62,517 nt of DNA from an uncultured Flavobacteriales bacterium (GCA_903873905.1 CAIQQJ010000138.1:1-62517), one strand, 5' to 3'; counted from the stretch's first letter, positions 43,561-53,884 are shown. The notes: generated by a model not told the origin, from the letters alone. A program made the numbers and translations.

Positions 43561-46500
43561 TTAGTTTTTCTTTTTAATTCTAATTCCAATTACACAGATG
43601 TCATCCGTCTGCACATCATCATGCATCCAGTTTTTCAATTGCACTTCCAACATTCGTTTCTGAACAGACATTTCTTCAGCGTGAATGTTCATCAAGATTT
43701 CCTGAAATCTACGCTGCGATAATTTGCGATCATCTTCTCCTCCGAATTGATCTGAAAATCCATCCGTAAACAAATAAATAACATCGCCCTCCTGCAATTC
43801 CGTTTCCTGATTTGTAAACGGTCGCATTTTATTATCAAAATAGCTTCCTATTGAAAAGCGATTTCCTTTCGACTGAATAAGCATGTCATCGCGAATAATG
43901 TACATCGGATTAATAGCTCCAGCGAATTGCATTTTCATTGTTTCATGTTCGAAAACACAAAGTGAAATATCCATTCCATCACGTAACTCACCAATTGATT
44001 TATATTGATTGAGTGTATGTTGTATTCCCGCATTTAGATAATCCAAAATTGAAGACGGACGCACTAAATTACGTTCATGCACAGCCTGATTCAAAAGATT
44101 TTGTCCCATCAGACTCAATAAAGCACCAGGAACTCCATGTCCAGTTGAATCTACCACCGCAACAAAAGTATAGTTACCTCGTTTTTCAGCCCAATAGAAA
44201 TCACCGCTGAGAACATCTTTTGGTTTATATAAAACAAATAAATCTCCCATCTGATCACGCAACATTTCCTCAGGTGGAAGGATAGCATCTTGAATTCTTC
44301 TTGCGTATAAAATACTTGCAGAGATATCATTATTTTTCTGTTCAATGATCCCGCGATAATTCATTTGCTGTAAAGTATTTGCCATCGCATCGGCAACTTC
44401 TCTTATCATTTCAATATCCTCAAACGAAATTGCATTGGCTTTAGCAGATCCGATATTAATAGACCCTATTAATTCTCCGCGAGCGAACAGTGGCATTACG
44501 AGATAGGAACGAACACCAGCTTCCAGATTTTCCTTGTCCGACTCTGAGAGATCCATTTGGGCGGAAAGATCATTCACAAGGAAATGCGTATTCTGTCTTA
44601 GATTAGGAAGACTCCTAAAACTTTCTAAAGGCATAATTATTCTTCCAAGTTTTCCTTCCCCTTCTCTGAAAACAAAAAGCATTTCAAGAATTCCATCACG
44701 CTCATTGAAAAGCGCGAGTGAAGTACGCCTCAGATAAGTAATTCGTTCGGCGAGTCTTCCCAAAACATTGTGAGCAACTTCGTCTGGGGTTTCAGACCGC
44801 AACAATTCCTCTTTTGCCATGTTCAATGTTTCAAGGCGCGTGGAGTATTTGTCTAACTGAATTTCGTATCGTTTCTTTTCGGTAATGTCGTTGAAAATTT
44901 CAATCTGCCTAAGAATTTTTCCGTTTTCATCTACAATTGGAGTATTGGAAACAGCAATCCATATTTCATATCCTTGTTTATTGTAAACCAAAAATTCCCT
45001 ATGAAATCCTTCCGCATTTTTCGATTGCTCACGCACCAACGAAATTGCGCTAGCGTCCGTGCGATCACCAGCCAGAACATCTCCAGGTAATTTTCCAAGC
45101 ACATCATCAAGTGTGTAACCTGTGATTCGTGTAAAGCCTTCATTCACCCAGTCGATGCGTCCATTCGGATCACAAATGAGTACACCATTAATTGTTTCGC
45201 TTGCAACCAAAGAAAGTTTTTCCAATTCCTCCTCATAACGTTTCTTCTCCGTGATATCTCGCGCGATGGCTTGAAATCCGGTTACACGTGTAGGATGTGT
45301 TTCATCAAACAAAAGCCTAACCGTTTGACCAAGCCAAATGGTTTCACCAATGTTATTGAAAATTGGAAATTCAAAATAGGTATTAGTAGTTCTCTTTCTA
45401 AATTGTTTTGCATAAAACGTCCGAACCTCTTCCATGTAATCCGGTTTCACAACTTCAGTAAAGTGACGACCAATCAGATCTTCATTGGAATAACCCGTGA
45501 TTTTCGTTGTCACGGAATTGATATATGTGAATTTCCCCTTGTAATCCGCAGTGTAAATAATATCAATGGCAGCTTCCACAATATGTCTATACCGCTCCTC
45601 TATTTCTCGACGGTCAGTAATATCTAATCCAATTCCAACTTTAATTCCACCTTCAAGAACAGTATCCACCCATTGAATCCATTTGATCGTATTATTTTTT
45701 GTTTTTAAAGCAGTAACATAAACCGAAGTCGGCTCATTTGTATCATGAATTTGTTTTTTGATTTTTTCATTTTCTTCCGGATCATCTGTTCTGATTTTCC
45801 ACCAACCATCACCCAACACTTCTTCCTCCGTATATCCTAGAATTGAACGAATACTTCGGCTTGCGAAAATTATTTTCCCATTTTCATCAGCAGCAATAAC
45901 CAGACTTCGTGTATTATTTATTGTGGTATCAGCGAAAACAAGTCGGTTCAATAAATTTAATCTGGAAAGCACCAATATGAACGTTATAACCAGACAAACG
46001 ATAACGTTGAATAAAAATATCCATCGGTTATAGAGTGCTTCATTTCCTGTCGCGAACATTAATAATCCAACTGTAATCAAAAGGACACAGGTGAAAATTG
46101 TTGTTGTTCGAATATTATCCAATACAATACCAGCAGCTCCCAATGCGGCAGCAAGCATCACCACGGTCACTGGATGAAGATGATTCAGGTGATTCAAATA
46201 AAGAATATGGATTATTAACAGACTTAATCCCAATTGTGAAAGCCATCCAACATATTTTCTTGCAAAAGGATTATAAAACGTAGCTATTCCAGAGCCTAAA
46301 AGCAGCACTCCGATTGAAACCTGAATCGCTTCCTGCATTATCATTTTTAAATCAAATACATGACATAAATATCCAGATGTAGGATATAATATTCCGGCGC
46401 AGATCAAAAACATTCTTCCCGCATTCAAAACATAATCAGCGAATGATCGGTGTCGGCGGACAAAATCTGTTCTGAAACGTTGGTACAAAAAGATGAGAAG

Positions 46501-48798
46501 GATTCCAATTGAAGATAAAAATCCCATTACCAACAGGAAAAACCACCATGTTCCCCAGAATGGAGGAGAAATTGTAAAAGCGAAAATATAAGGTGCGCTA
46601 AAAACATTGCTGCTGTTTCCAGCACGCACTTGAAAGCGATAATCACCAGGAGGAAGATTGGAATAACTGACGGAATTTCCATCTGGTAATTGGATCCAAT
46701 CTTTTTCGAATCCTTCCAACATATATTCGTAGCGAACATTTACTCCAGCACCAAATTGAATTCCTGAAAGATGAAAAGTGATTTGATTTTTATCATAAGG
46801 AAGGTTTGGTTGAAATGGCAATCCATTTCTCAAAAGACTATCAGAATATTCCTCCCAATTTGTTTCTTGGTTGAATAATAAAGCAGACTTTATTTCAATA
46901 TGCGGGCTTGTTATTTTATTCCGCTCATTCGCAGAAGAATAAATAATAACACCATCTGTGGAACCTAACCACAATCGCCCATCCTTACTGTAAAAAATTA
47001 CACCTTCATTAAAATTATCCGTTCCAATTCCCTCACTATATAAAAAATGTCGCACTTGATGGGTGTCCGGATTGAAAACAATTCTATCCATTCCCACCAT
47101 GGTAGTAACATACATTGAACGCTCATCAATTCTCAAAATCCCATTGGTAAAATCACTACTTAAACCTTGTGACTTATCAAGGCGCTGAAATTTTTGAGCC
47201 TTCCTATTATATCTCCAAATTCCATTACGCTGAGATGCAAAATAGATATAGGTTTTATCTCCTTGAATTCCATAAACAGGTAGTGATGGTTGATTTTTAC
47301 CTGTGCAAATTGGTTTTACTGCATTACCATTTTCCATGTAATACATTCCTCTTCCAGTTCCAATCCATATAACCCCATCTTCCGATTCAAACAATGACCA
47401 GATTGGATTTCGTAATAAAGTATTTCCAGTATTTATGGATTCGATTTTTTCATTTGCAATACGAAACAACCCATTCGAAACAGTACCAATCCAAACAGAA
47501 CCGTCTTTGGTATATAACATGCTTATTATTTCACCAAGCTCAATTCCTTTTGGCGGATGCACTATTTTAACTTTTCCGTTTGAAATAATATTAACATCAC
47601 CATTTAAAGTTCCAGCAAAAATATTTTTCCCATCAGTAACCAGCGCACCAATGCGATTAAAACTCAATCCGTTTTTTTCATTCCAAAACTGAATGTCAAT
47701 TCCATCGTATTTTACAATTCCAGCAAGTGTCGCAAACCACATATTCCCATCATCATCTTCTGTAATTGCGCGAACATTATTGTCAGGCAATCCATCCTTA
47801 ACGGTTAAGGAAGTAAACTGGTCTCCATAGAAAAAAACCAATCCTGATGAATAAGTTCCAATCCAAGTATTTCCTTGATGATCAGAACTAACACACGTCA
47901 CCACATCATCACCCAAGCCATTTGCTCCACTGTATGCCTTGAAAACAGATTTTGTATAACGGATAACGCCACTTCCCCAAGTACCTAACCAAATATCACC
48001 ATAAGCATCTTTTTGAAGACAAGTAAAATATTTAGTGTTTAATTTTTCGGGAAGCTGAATTGTATTGAGCGCTTGACCATCGTAGGAAAGCAATCCCTGA
48101 TCGGAAGTGGCAATCCACAGTTCGCCTTGTTCACCCTCAACAATTCCACGAATATGAGCACTAACAATTTTATCCTGTTCTGGAAAAACTACATTCGAAT
48201 AACGACCATTTTCATAGTTCAGTTCAAATAATCCGTTACTCTCCGTTCCAATCCAAAGATTATTTCGAACATCGTGATAGCCTGTTCGTACAGGAAGGTC
48301 ATCAAGGGGTGTTCCTGTGTTAAGATGATAATATTTCCCATCTTCAAATCGAAACAATCCTTTATCAGTTGCCATCAAATTTTCATTGGCAAGTCCAGTA
48401 AAAAAAGTATAAATACGAGAGAAATCTTTTCCAGATTCGGATTTGTAGAATTTAAATTTGCCTTGAAAATAAACTGCTACTCCGCTATCAGTAGCGAGTA
48501 AAATTCCGTGAGAGGTTTCAGTAATAGCAGTTACTTCATTGCCTCGTAAACCGTTTGAAGCATCATAAGTTTCAAATTCTTGTCCATCAAATCGTGATGC
48601 ACCCGCTTCCGTTCCAATCCAGATAAATCCCGCAGCATCCTGAAAAACACAATTGATATGAGCTTGAGGCAATCCATTTTTAACGGAATATTTTAGGAAA
48701 TTATATTGCTGCGCACGAAGAGATTCTGTGCCAACAAAAAATGTCAGAACAAGAAAAACATGAATTAAAAATCTTCTAGCGATGAAGTTGACCTTCAT
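43561..48798 (-). CDS. Giant propeller - Y_Y_Y - PAS - GAF - SpoIIE phosphatase sensor
   Basis: The 1745-residue product has a signal peptide (1-30) and two-component-regulator propeller repeats (about 35-625, many [IL]W[IL]GT boxes). A Y_Y_Y domain (about 675-745) and a TM helix (750-772) follow, as in hybrid two-component systems. It then diverges: five or so further TM helices (about 790-945), three PAS domains (about 958-1065, 1068-1185, 1190-1305), a GAF domain (about 1325-1475), and a SpoIIE/PP2C phosphatase (about 1510-1742) with SGDFYW (Asp1532), VVDSTGHGVPGA (Asp1550), TDGFSD (Asp1679). No histidine kinase or response-regulator domain is present. It probably senses an outside ligand and dephosphorylates a Ser/Thr-phosphorylated regulator, such as an anti-sigma antagonist; none is encoded nearby. 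Confidence 0.93.
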   Translation of the reverse strand: MKVNFIARRFLIHVFLVLTFFVGTESLRAQQYNFLKYSVKNGLPQAHINCVFQDAAGFIWIGTEAGASRFDGQEFETYDASNGLRGNEVTAITETSHGILLATDSGVAVYFQGKFKFYKSESGKDFSRIYTFFTGLANENLMATDKGLFRFEDGKYYHLNTGTPLDDLPVRTGYHDVRNNLWIGTESNGLFELNYENGRYSNVVFPEQDKIVSAHIRGIVEGEQGELWIATSDQGLLSYDGQALNTIQLPEKLNTKYFTCLQKDAYGDIWLGTWGSGVIRYTKSVFKAYSGANGLGDDVVTCVSSDHQGNTWIGTYSSGLVFFYGDQFTSLTVKDGLPDNNVRAITEDDDGNMWFATLAGIVKYDGIDIQFWNEKNGLSFNRIGALVTDGKNIFAGTLNGDVNIISNGKVKIVHPPKGIELGEIISMLYTKDGSVWIGTVSNGLFRIANEKIESINTGNTLLRNPIWSLFESEDGVIWIGTGRGMYYMENGNAVKPICTGKNQPSLPVYGIQGDKTYIYFASQRNGIWRYNRKAQKFQRLDKSQGLSSDFTNGILRIDERSMYVTTMVGMDRIVFNPDTHQVRHFLYSEGIGTDNFNEGVIFYSKDGRLWLGSTDGVIIYSSANERNKITSPHIEIKSALLFNQETNWEEYSDSLLRNGLPFQPNLPYDKNQITFHLSGIQFGAGVNVRYEYMLEGFEKDWIQLPDGNSVSYSNLPPGDYRFQVRAGNSSNVFSAPYIFAFTISPPFWGTWWFFLLVMGFLSSIGILLIFLYQRFRTDFVRRHRSFADYVLNAGRMFLICAGILYPTSGYLCHVFDLKMIMQEAIQVSIGVLLLGSGIATFYNPFARKYVGWLSQLGLSLLIIHILYLNHLNHLHPVTVVMLAAALGAAGIVLDNIRTTTIFTCVLLITVGLLMFATGNEALYNRWIFLFNVIVCLVITFILVLSRLNLLNRLVFADTTINNTRSLVIAADENGKIIFASRSIRSILGYTEEEVLGDGWWKIRTDDPEENEKIKKQIHDTNEPTSVYVTALKTKNNTIKWIQWVDTVLEGGIKVGIGLDITDRREIEERYRHIVEAAIDIIYTADYKGKFTYINSVTTKITGYSNEDLIGRHFTEVVKPDYMEEVRTFYAKQFRKRTTNTYFEFPIFNNIGETIWLGQTVRLLFDETHPTRVTGFQAIARDITEKKRYEEELEKLSLVASETINGVLICDPNGRIDWVNEGFTRITGYTLDDVLGKLPGDVLAGDRTDASAISLVREQSKNAEGFHREFLVYNKQGYEIWIAVSNTPIVDENGKILRQIEIFNDITEKKRYEIQLDKYSTRLETLNMAKEELLRSETPDEVAHNVLGRLAERITYLRRTSLALFNERDGILEMLFVFREGEGKLGRIIMPLESFRSLPNLRQNTHFLVNDLSAQMDLSESDKENLEAGVRSYLVMPLFARGELIGSINIGSAKANAISFEDIEMIREVADAMANTLQQMNYRGIIEQKNNDISASILYARRIQDAILPPEEMLRDQMGDLFVLYKPKDVLSGDFYWAEKRGNYTFVAVVDSTGHGVPGALLSLMGQNLLNQAVHERNLVRPSSILDYLNAGIQHTLNQYKSIGELRDGMDISLCVFEHETMKMQFAGAINPMYIIRDDMLIQSKGNRFSIGSYFDNKMRPFTNQETELQEGDVIYLFTDGFSDQFGGEDDRKLSQRRFQEILMNIHAEEMSVQKRMLEVQLKNWMHDDVQTDDICVIGIRIKKKN

Positions 48799-48877
48799 AA
48801 TTTACTGAGTATTGTTTTAAAGGTACAGAAATGCATTCTCCATTTCAAACTTTCAATTAAAAGGCAAAACCAAGGCC

Positions 48878-49513
48878 TCATTTCTTATTGTTAATCAAGG
48901 TCTGGTAATCCAACAAACTTCTACGAATTACTTCATGTGCCGCCTCGCGATTATAGACTTTATCAATTTCAACCGGTTGATTTGTCTCACCAGGAATCAC
49001 CTTATAAGTTAAAAAATAATGGCGAAGACGATCTACCAATGGTTTAGGCAACTTTGAAATATCGTCATATTGCGAATAAGCTGGGTCATTCAAAAGTACA
49101 GCGATAATTTTGTCATCGGCTTCTCCTTTGTCAATCATTCTCAATCCTCCAATAGGAATTGCGCGCAATAAAATATCAGCATGCGTAACCGGTCGCTCAC
49201 ACAAAACACAAATATCGAGTGGATCACCATCACCTTTAAGGATTATTTTTCCTGATTCTTGTGCGCAATATTCAGCAATCGAATCCCCGCAATATGTTTG
49301 CGGAATAAAACCATAAAGTGCTGGAGAGGTATTTGAAAAAAGTTGAGGACGATCAATTTTCAAATATCCCGACTCTTTATCCACTTCATATTTGATCGTA
49401 TCACCAGGGATAATTTCAATAAATGCAGTTACTATTTTAGGCAAATCCTCACCTGGAGAAACACCATGCCAAGGATGATGTTTGTAATTGGAAAATCGTT
49501 CGTGTATGGACAT
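48878..49513 (-). CDS. ppa: Inorganic pyrophosphatase, family I
   Basis: The 211-residue cytosolic enzyme hydrolyses pyrophosphate to phosphate, driving biosynthetic reactions. The family I signature DGDPLDICVL binds Mg2+, and FIEIIPGDTIKYEVDKESG and KGEADDKIIAVLLND are conserved. It starts 1 base after the TIMP-like gene ends, in the hutH - TIMP-like - ppa operon, an unusual setting for ppa. Confidence 0.95.
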   Translation of the reverse strand: MSIHERFSNYKHHPWHGVSPGEDLPKIVTAFIEIIPGDTIKYEVDKESGYLKIDRPQLFSNTSPALYGFIPQTYCGDSIAEYCAQESGKIILKGDGDPLDICVLCERPVTHADILLRAIPIGGLRMIDKGEADDKIIAVLLNDPAYSQYDDISKLPKPLVDRLRHYFLTYKVIPGETNQPVEIDKVYNREAAHEVIRRSLLDYQTLINNKK

Positions 49514-49514
49514 A

Positions 49515-50096
49515 CTATTTCAAATATTTTCTTCCAACAAAATAAATCGCTATCAAAGAAATAAATCCAATAGCGAGGTAAACCAATACTTGCATTCCTT
49601 GTGGACGAATATTCTCATGATGTTCTTCGTTCACGGGATCTTTGACGTTCAAGGTTTGTACTCCCAAAGTTTTCTTCAACCAAATTTTCTCATCGCTGAA
49701 TGTCATGCCGTGAAGGGATGTGTTATAATCCTCCTTTTCATTGGCAAATTGCTGCCGTGAATAACTGCAAAAACCCACCTCTGCCTTGCCGTATGATTTA
49801 TAAGTAGCATAAATCAACCAGGTTTGTCCAGGAACAAAACTCATTTGACAATCACTACTGCAATCAAATTCTATTTCGACATTTGAAAATGATTTCCCTC
49901 TGTATAATTCATCAATAGCAAAACTGACTTTAGCTGTTTTATTACAACCGGAAATTGCAATAACTTTTCCTAGAAAAATTAATTCACTTGAGGTCAATGT
50001 TTTTTCACTCAATGGAATCATTTTGCAATCACAAGCAGCAACTTGCTGGAGCAAAAGAAAAAATGCAAGGAATGAAATTAAAATAGGACGCATCAT
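49515..50096 (-). CDS. TIMP/NTR-like exported membrane-anchored protein
   Basis: The 193-residue protein has a signal peptide (about 1-21) ending so that the mature chain begins near CDCKMIP. Several paired cysteines follow (SGCNKT, DCSSDCQM, FCSYSR), and one C-terminal membrane helix (about 170-187) with a short basic tail. An N-terminal Cys-x-Cys and the phrase SELIFLGKVI resemble bacterial TIMP/netrin-like (NTR) domains. In animals such domains inhibit metalloproteases; no such role is shown here. It overlaps hutH by 4 bases and precedes ppa by 1 base. Confidence 0.7.
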   Translation of the reverse strand: MMRPILISFLAFFLLLQQVAACDCKMIPLSEKTLTSSELIFLGKVIAISGCNKTAKVSFAIDELYRGKSFSNVEIEFDCSSDCQMSFVPGQTWLIYATYKSYGKAEVGFCSYSRQQFANEKEDYNTSLHGMTFSDEKIWLKKTLGVQTLNVKDPVNEEHHENIRPQGMQVLVYLAIGFISLIAIYFVGRKYLK

Positions 50097-51610
50097 AATG
50101 CGGAAAAGTCAAACCCACGGACAAATTTTTCAGCCGCGGCAATATCAGGATACATTTCGCGATCGGTTTCCAAAAAGGAAACTACATTACGGAATGATAG
50201 GTACAATTTTGTGAGTTGCGGAGAAGTTCCAATATTTTCCGCTTTCATTCGGAAATCCAAACCTTGGGCAGCTGTCATCAATTCAATTCCAAGTACACAT
50301 TCCACATTGCGAATAACACGTCCACATTTCGTAGCTGCATTCGCACCCATACTCACATGATCTTCTTGCCCATTGGAAGAAACAATTGAATCAACAGAGG
50401 ACGGCGTGCACAATTGTTTATTCTGACTTACAATTGAAGCGGCTGTGTATTGCGGAATCATAAATCCAGAATTCAATCCTGCTTTTGCAACAAGCATCGT
50501 AGGTAGTTCGCGTTTTCCAGCAATGAGGAGAAAGACACGTCGTTCGGAAATATTGGCAATTTCAGCAATGGCAATCGCTAAAAAATCAAGCGCAAGCGCC
50601 AAGGGTTGTCCGTGAAAATTACCTCCTGATAAAACTTCTTCCTGTTTTGGAAATAAAGTGGGATTATCAGTAACAGAATTTATTTCAGTGAGAAAAACTC
50701 TTTCCACATAAGCCACTGCGTCTCGTGATGCACCATGAACTTGTGGCATGCAACGGAAGGAATAAGGATCCTGCACATCTTTTTTCTGTTCACGTGGCTT
50801 ATTCGCAATCGCACTTTTTTCAATTAATTCCAGCACACGGGAGGCCGTTTGAATTTGCCCCGGATGTGGCCGAATATCATGCAAGCGTGGATCAAAAGGT
50901 TCCTTCAAACCATCGAATGCGTCAAGTGAAAGCGAGGCTATTGCATCTGCCGCTTCCAAAATATTTTTTGCATGCAAAACATTCGACACGCCCCACGCAC
51001 TCATGAATTGAGTTCCGTTGAGAATGGCGAGCCCCTCTTTTGCTTTCAATTTCACAGGTTGAATTCCAAGTTCTGCAAGGACATCTGCTGCGGGACGAAT
51101 GGTACCGAACATATTCACTTCACCTTTTCCGAGAAGTGGCAATGCAAGATGTGCCAATGGAGCAAGATCACCAGAAGCTCCAAGAGAGCCTTGTTCGTAT
51201 ACAACAGGCAGAATAGCGTTGTTCCAAAACACAACCATCAATTGAACTGTTTCCAATTGCACACCAGAATTTCCATGAATGAGACCTTGGATTTTCAAGA
51301 GCAACATCAAACGCACAATTTCAACAGGAACCGCATCGCCTGTACCACATGCATGTGACATCACAAGATTGGTTTGCAATTGAGATAATTCCTCATTGGA
51401 GATTTGCACATTTTTCAAATCACCAAAACCTGTGTTGATTCCGTAAATCGGACGGTTTGCTTCAGCAACAATTTTCGTGAGCACATCGTGAGAAGTAGTC
51501 ACACGGCGTTCAGCTTCTGCGGAAAGTTTTAATTGTGGAAGTTCTTTCAGGAGTTTTGCAACTACTTCAAGCGTGAGTGATTTGGTGGGACAGAGTTCGT
51601 GGACTTGCAT
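50093..51610 (-). CDS. hutH: Histidine ammonia-lyase
   Basis: The 505-residue enzyme removes ammonia from histidine to give urocanate. The Ala-Ser-Gly triad that self-cyclises into the MIO cofactor is at 145-147 (GSLGASGDLAPLAH). YGINTGFG near residue 56, the segment FRCMPQVHGASRD and SGGNFHGQP are also present. Length is normal. The other histidine-utilisation genes (hutU, hutI, hutG) are not adjacent. A tyrosine ammonia-lyase is excluded only tentatively, by overall length and the His-type active-site segments. It is the first gene of a three-gene unit. Confidence 0.93.
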   Translation of the reverse strand: MQVHELCPTKSLTLEVVAKLLKELPQLKLSAEAERRVTTSHDVLTKIVAEANRPIYGINTGFGDLKNVQISNEELSQLQTNLVMSHACGTGDAVPVEIVRLMLLLKIQGLIHGNSGVQLETVQLMVVFWNNAILPVVYEQGSLGASGDLAPLAHLALPLLGKGEVNMFGTIRPAADVLAELGIQPVKLKAKEGLAILNGTQFMSAWGVSNVLHAKNILEAADAIASLSLDAFDGLKEPFDPRLHDIRPHPGQIQTASRVLELIEKSAIANKPREQKKDVQDPYSFRCMPQVHGASRDAVAYVERVFLTEINSVTDNPTLFPKQEEVLSGGNFHGQPLALALDFLAIAIAEIANISERRVFLLIAGKRELPTMLVAKAGLNSGFMIPQYTAASIVSQNKQLCTPSSVDSIVSSNGQEDHVSMGANAATKCGRVIRNVECVLGIELMTAAQGLDFRMKAENIGTSPQLTKLYLSFRNVVSFLETDREMYPDIAAAEKFVRGFDFSAL

Positions 51611-51667
51611 AGAAGAAATTCGCTTTTAACGCGGAGGCGCAAATGGGGCGCGGAGGTACGCGGAGAA

Positions 51668-53065
51668 TTATTTTATTGTACTGATTAGTTCTTCGAGAGA
51701 AACATTCAATGTATTCCACTTTCCGTTCTCCTTACATTTCAAAGTAATTTTTCCATCTTCTTCAACGGTTGCAGTGAATGGAATTTTTTTTGCGTCAACA
51801 TACTTCGCCTGTTTTTCCCATTTCACATTGTCGGGATAAATTTCAGCGGCAATATTCTGTTCACGTACTTTTTTCAGAAGAGAAAGAGAAATGCTTTCGC
51901 TTTTTCCACCTTTGTTGATGAAAAGCAAACGAGTTCCAGCAGTAACAGACTCAGGATACAGATTCAATTCATTCAATACATCATAAATGCGATCAGCTCC
52001 GAATGAAATGCCAACACCCGACAAATTCGGCAAACCAAAGACACCAGTTAAATCATCATAACGTCCACCTCCTGTAATTGAACTTGTCAAGGTTCCAACG
52101 TTGGCTTTTACTTCGAAGATTGCGCCTGTGTAGTAATTTAATCCTCTTGCTAAGGTGATATCCAATTCCAAAGTTGTTGGTGATTGGTGATTGGTGATTG
52201 GTGATAGTGCATTGTATGTTTCGAAGATGAATTTGATTTCTTCGATTCCTTTCATTCCTACTTCCGAACTGGAAAGCATTTTGGAAAGCAATTCAATTTT
52301 CGCTTGGTAATCGCCTTTGAAAACAATGAGCGGTTGTAATTTTTCAATAGCGGATTCTGAAATTTGTTTCTCGCGCAATTCCTTGTTCACGCCATCCACT
52401 CCTATTTTATCAAGTTTGTCAATGGCAACTGTGATGTCAACTATTTTCTCTTTTTCGCCAATGAATTCCGCAATACCCGAAAGAATTTTTCTGTTGTTGA
52501 TTTTAATTAGAACAGGAACTTTCAATTCCGTAAAAACCTCATCAATCATCTGTACAATTTCCACTTCATTGATAAGCGAATTGCTGCCAATCACATCTGC
52601 ATCACATTGGAAAAATTCACGGTAACGACCTTTCTGTGGACGATCCGCTCTCCACACTGGTTGGATTTGATAACGCTTAAAAGGAAATGTGATTTCGTTT
52701 TGGTGTTGAACTACGTAACGTGCGAATGGAACGGTGAGATCATAACGGAGAGCTCGTTCTGTTAAATCTGCACTGTTTGTATTTTGACTTAAAGTACGTT
52801 CGAAAGCAGCGCGCATTTTTTCCTTATCAGAATCTTTCGCTTCAAATGGACGTGAATTCAAAATCTTGAAAAGCAATTGATCACCTTCATCTCCATATTT
52901 CCCAGTCAAGGTCTCAATATTCTCCATCGCCGGCGTTTCAATCGGCTGATATCCATACTTCTTGAACACCGCACGAATTGTATCGAAAATATAATTTCGG
53001 CGCACCATTTCTTCGGGTGAAAAATCGCGGGTGCCTTTTGGAATGGAAGGTTTATTTATTGCCAT
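51668..53065 (-). CDS. hisS: Histidine--tRNA ligase
   Basis: The 465-residue class II aminoacyl-tRNA synthetase charges tRNA-His. Motif 1 and 2 regions are IETPAMEN and [16 protein letters not shown]. The histidine-specific motif is [15 protein letters not shown], followed by [10 protein letters not shown] and an anticodon-binding domain at about 380-460. Residues 287-297 (around [11 protein letters not shown]) are encoded by four perfect copies of a 7-bp unit in a loop just before [19 protein letters not shown] at 53089-53096 reads as TAACTTCG upstream, a one-mismatch -7 box. Confidence 0.96.
   Translation of the reverse strand: MAINKPSIPKGTRDFSPEEMVRRNYIFDTIRAVFKKYGYQPIETPAMENIETLTGKYGDEGDQLLFKILNSRPFEAKDSDKEKMRAAFERTLSQNTNSADLTERALRYDLTVPFARYVVQHQNEITFPFKRYQIQPVWRADRPQKGRYREFFQCDADVIGSNSLINEVEIVQMIDEVFTELKVPVLIKINNRKILSGIAEFIGEKEKIVDITVAIDKLDKIGVDGVNKELREKQISESAIEKLQPLIVFKGDYQAKIELLSKMLSSSEVGMKGIEEIKFIFETYNALSPITNHQSPTTLELDITLARGLNYYTGAIFEVKANVGTLTSSITGGGRYDDLTGVFGLPNLSGVGISFGADRIYDVLNELNLYPESVTAGTRLLFINKGGKSESISLSLLKKVREQNIAAEIYPDNVKWEKQAKYVDAKKIPFTATVEEDGKITLKCKENGKWNTLNVSLEELISTIK
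52177..52204. repeat. Heptamer array inside hisS
   Basis: Four perfect tandem copies of TTGGTGA lie wholly within the hisS coding sequence. The word differs by one base from TTGGTAA, the rotation of ATTGGTA seen in three gaps. A change of one unit would shift the frame. Confidence 0.92.
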
Positions 53066-53088
53066 ATTCTATTGTGAGAAAACTCCTG

Positions 53089-53096
53089 CGAAGTTA
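53089..53096 (-). promoter_or_regulatory. Candidate -7 box TAACTTCG before hisS
   Basis: Reads TAACTTCG leftward, 24 bases before the hisS ATG, identical to the box before the gene at 80. No clear TTG at the expected distance. Confidence 0.35.
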
Positions 53097-53157
53097 GCGA
53101 AAAGCGGCAGGCAAAAAATGGGTAGGTGGCAGGAAATTGTCAATGAAAAGACAATCC

Positions 53158-53865
53158 TTAATGACATTCAACTTTTGTCAACCGCTTCTTCTGCTCAATT
53201 ACACCATTAACCCGATAAATCGCCTCGACAACTCCAAGTTCTGGGGAATACAATTCTTCCACATAGCGTGTTCGAGATGGAATATTGGGTGCCATTTCAG
53301 GGGATCGAATGCTTTCCGTATAAGTCACTTTCCATAATGGAAAATCCTGAAAATGAAGTGAGGTATCGGCAGCAAATATTCTGCGATCAGAAATGATGTA
53401 ATTGGAGGATTGTGTTTTGTTCTTCGATTCATATTGAATGAAAATGGAATCGCCAGAAAGTGTTTTTTCATAACTAGGAGCAATGGGATAAACAATTGGA
53501 TTTCCATGAACAGAAACATGTTGTAATTGATCATGTTTTACATTCGGAGGAATCAAATTGATGAGTTCCGAAATGAAAGCATCTTTTGTTTTTTCAAAAT
53601 GAAATTCGCTTTTTAATTTCCCATGCTCTTTCGTTTTCCACTTCACTTTTGAAACACTAAACGTCGTATCATTCCGAATAAATACTTCAACAACTTTCAC
53701 TTCTGCTATTCCCTGAATTTCTCCATTTGTTCCAGTAAAAGTGTAATTAAAAACCGTCCCCTTCTCGAACAAAGATGGCTGTACAACCTTTTTATCAAAC
53801 GATTGAAACAGTATCAAAATAAAAAACGCCAAACAAAAAACAGAAATTCGATTCGCCTTTTTCAT
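53158..53865 (-). CDS. TapB/DUF3108-like exported protein
   Basis: The 235-residue protein has an N-terminal hydrophobic segment (about 8-24) and a beta-rich body. Its plan matches the neighbour at 54008-54724: an opening strand pair FEKGTVFNYTFTGTNGEIQG, a variable core, IISDRRI, then WKVTYTESIRSP and a C-terminal SPELGVVEAIYRVNG. This suits the TapB/DUF3108 group of periplasmic or surface proteins of unknown function. A degenerate octamer array lies just upstream of its start. No hint of substrate. Confidence 0.65.
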   Translation of the reverse strand: MKKANRISVFCLAFFILILFQSFDKKVVQPSLFEKGTVFNYTFTGTNGEIQGIAEVKVVEVFIRNDTTFSVSKVKWKTKEHGKLKSEFHFEKTKDAFISELINLIPPNVKHDQLQHVSVHGNPIVYPIAPSYEKTLSGDSIFIQYESKNKTQSSNYIISDRRIFAADTSLHFQDFPLWKVTYTESIRSPEMAPNIPSRTRYVEELYSPELGVVEAIYRVNGVIEQKKRLTKVECH

Positions 53866-53884
53866 TTGACAGATTTAAAAAAAA

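Noticed and set aside
43561-48798. Hybrid two-component histidine kinase
   Set aside because: The propeller and Y_Y_Y front suggested it, but no H-box, ATPase or receiver domain is present; the C-terminus is a SpoIIE-type phosphatase.
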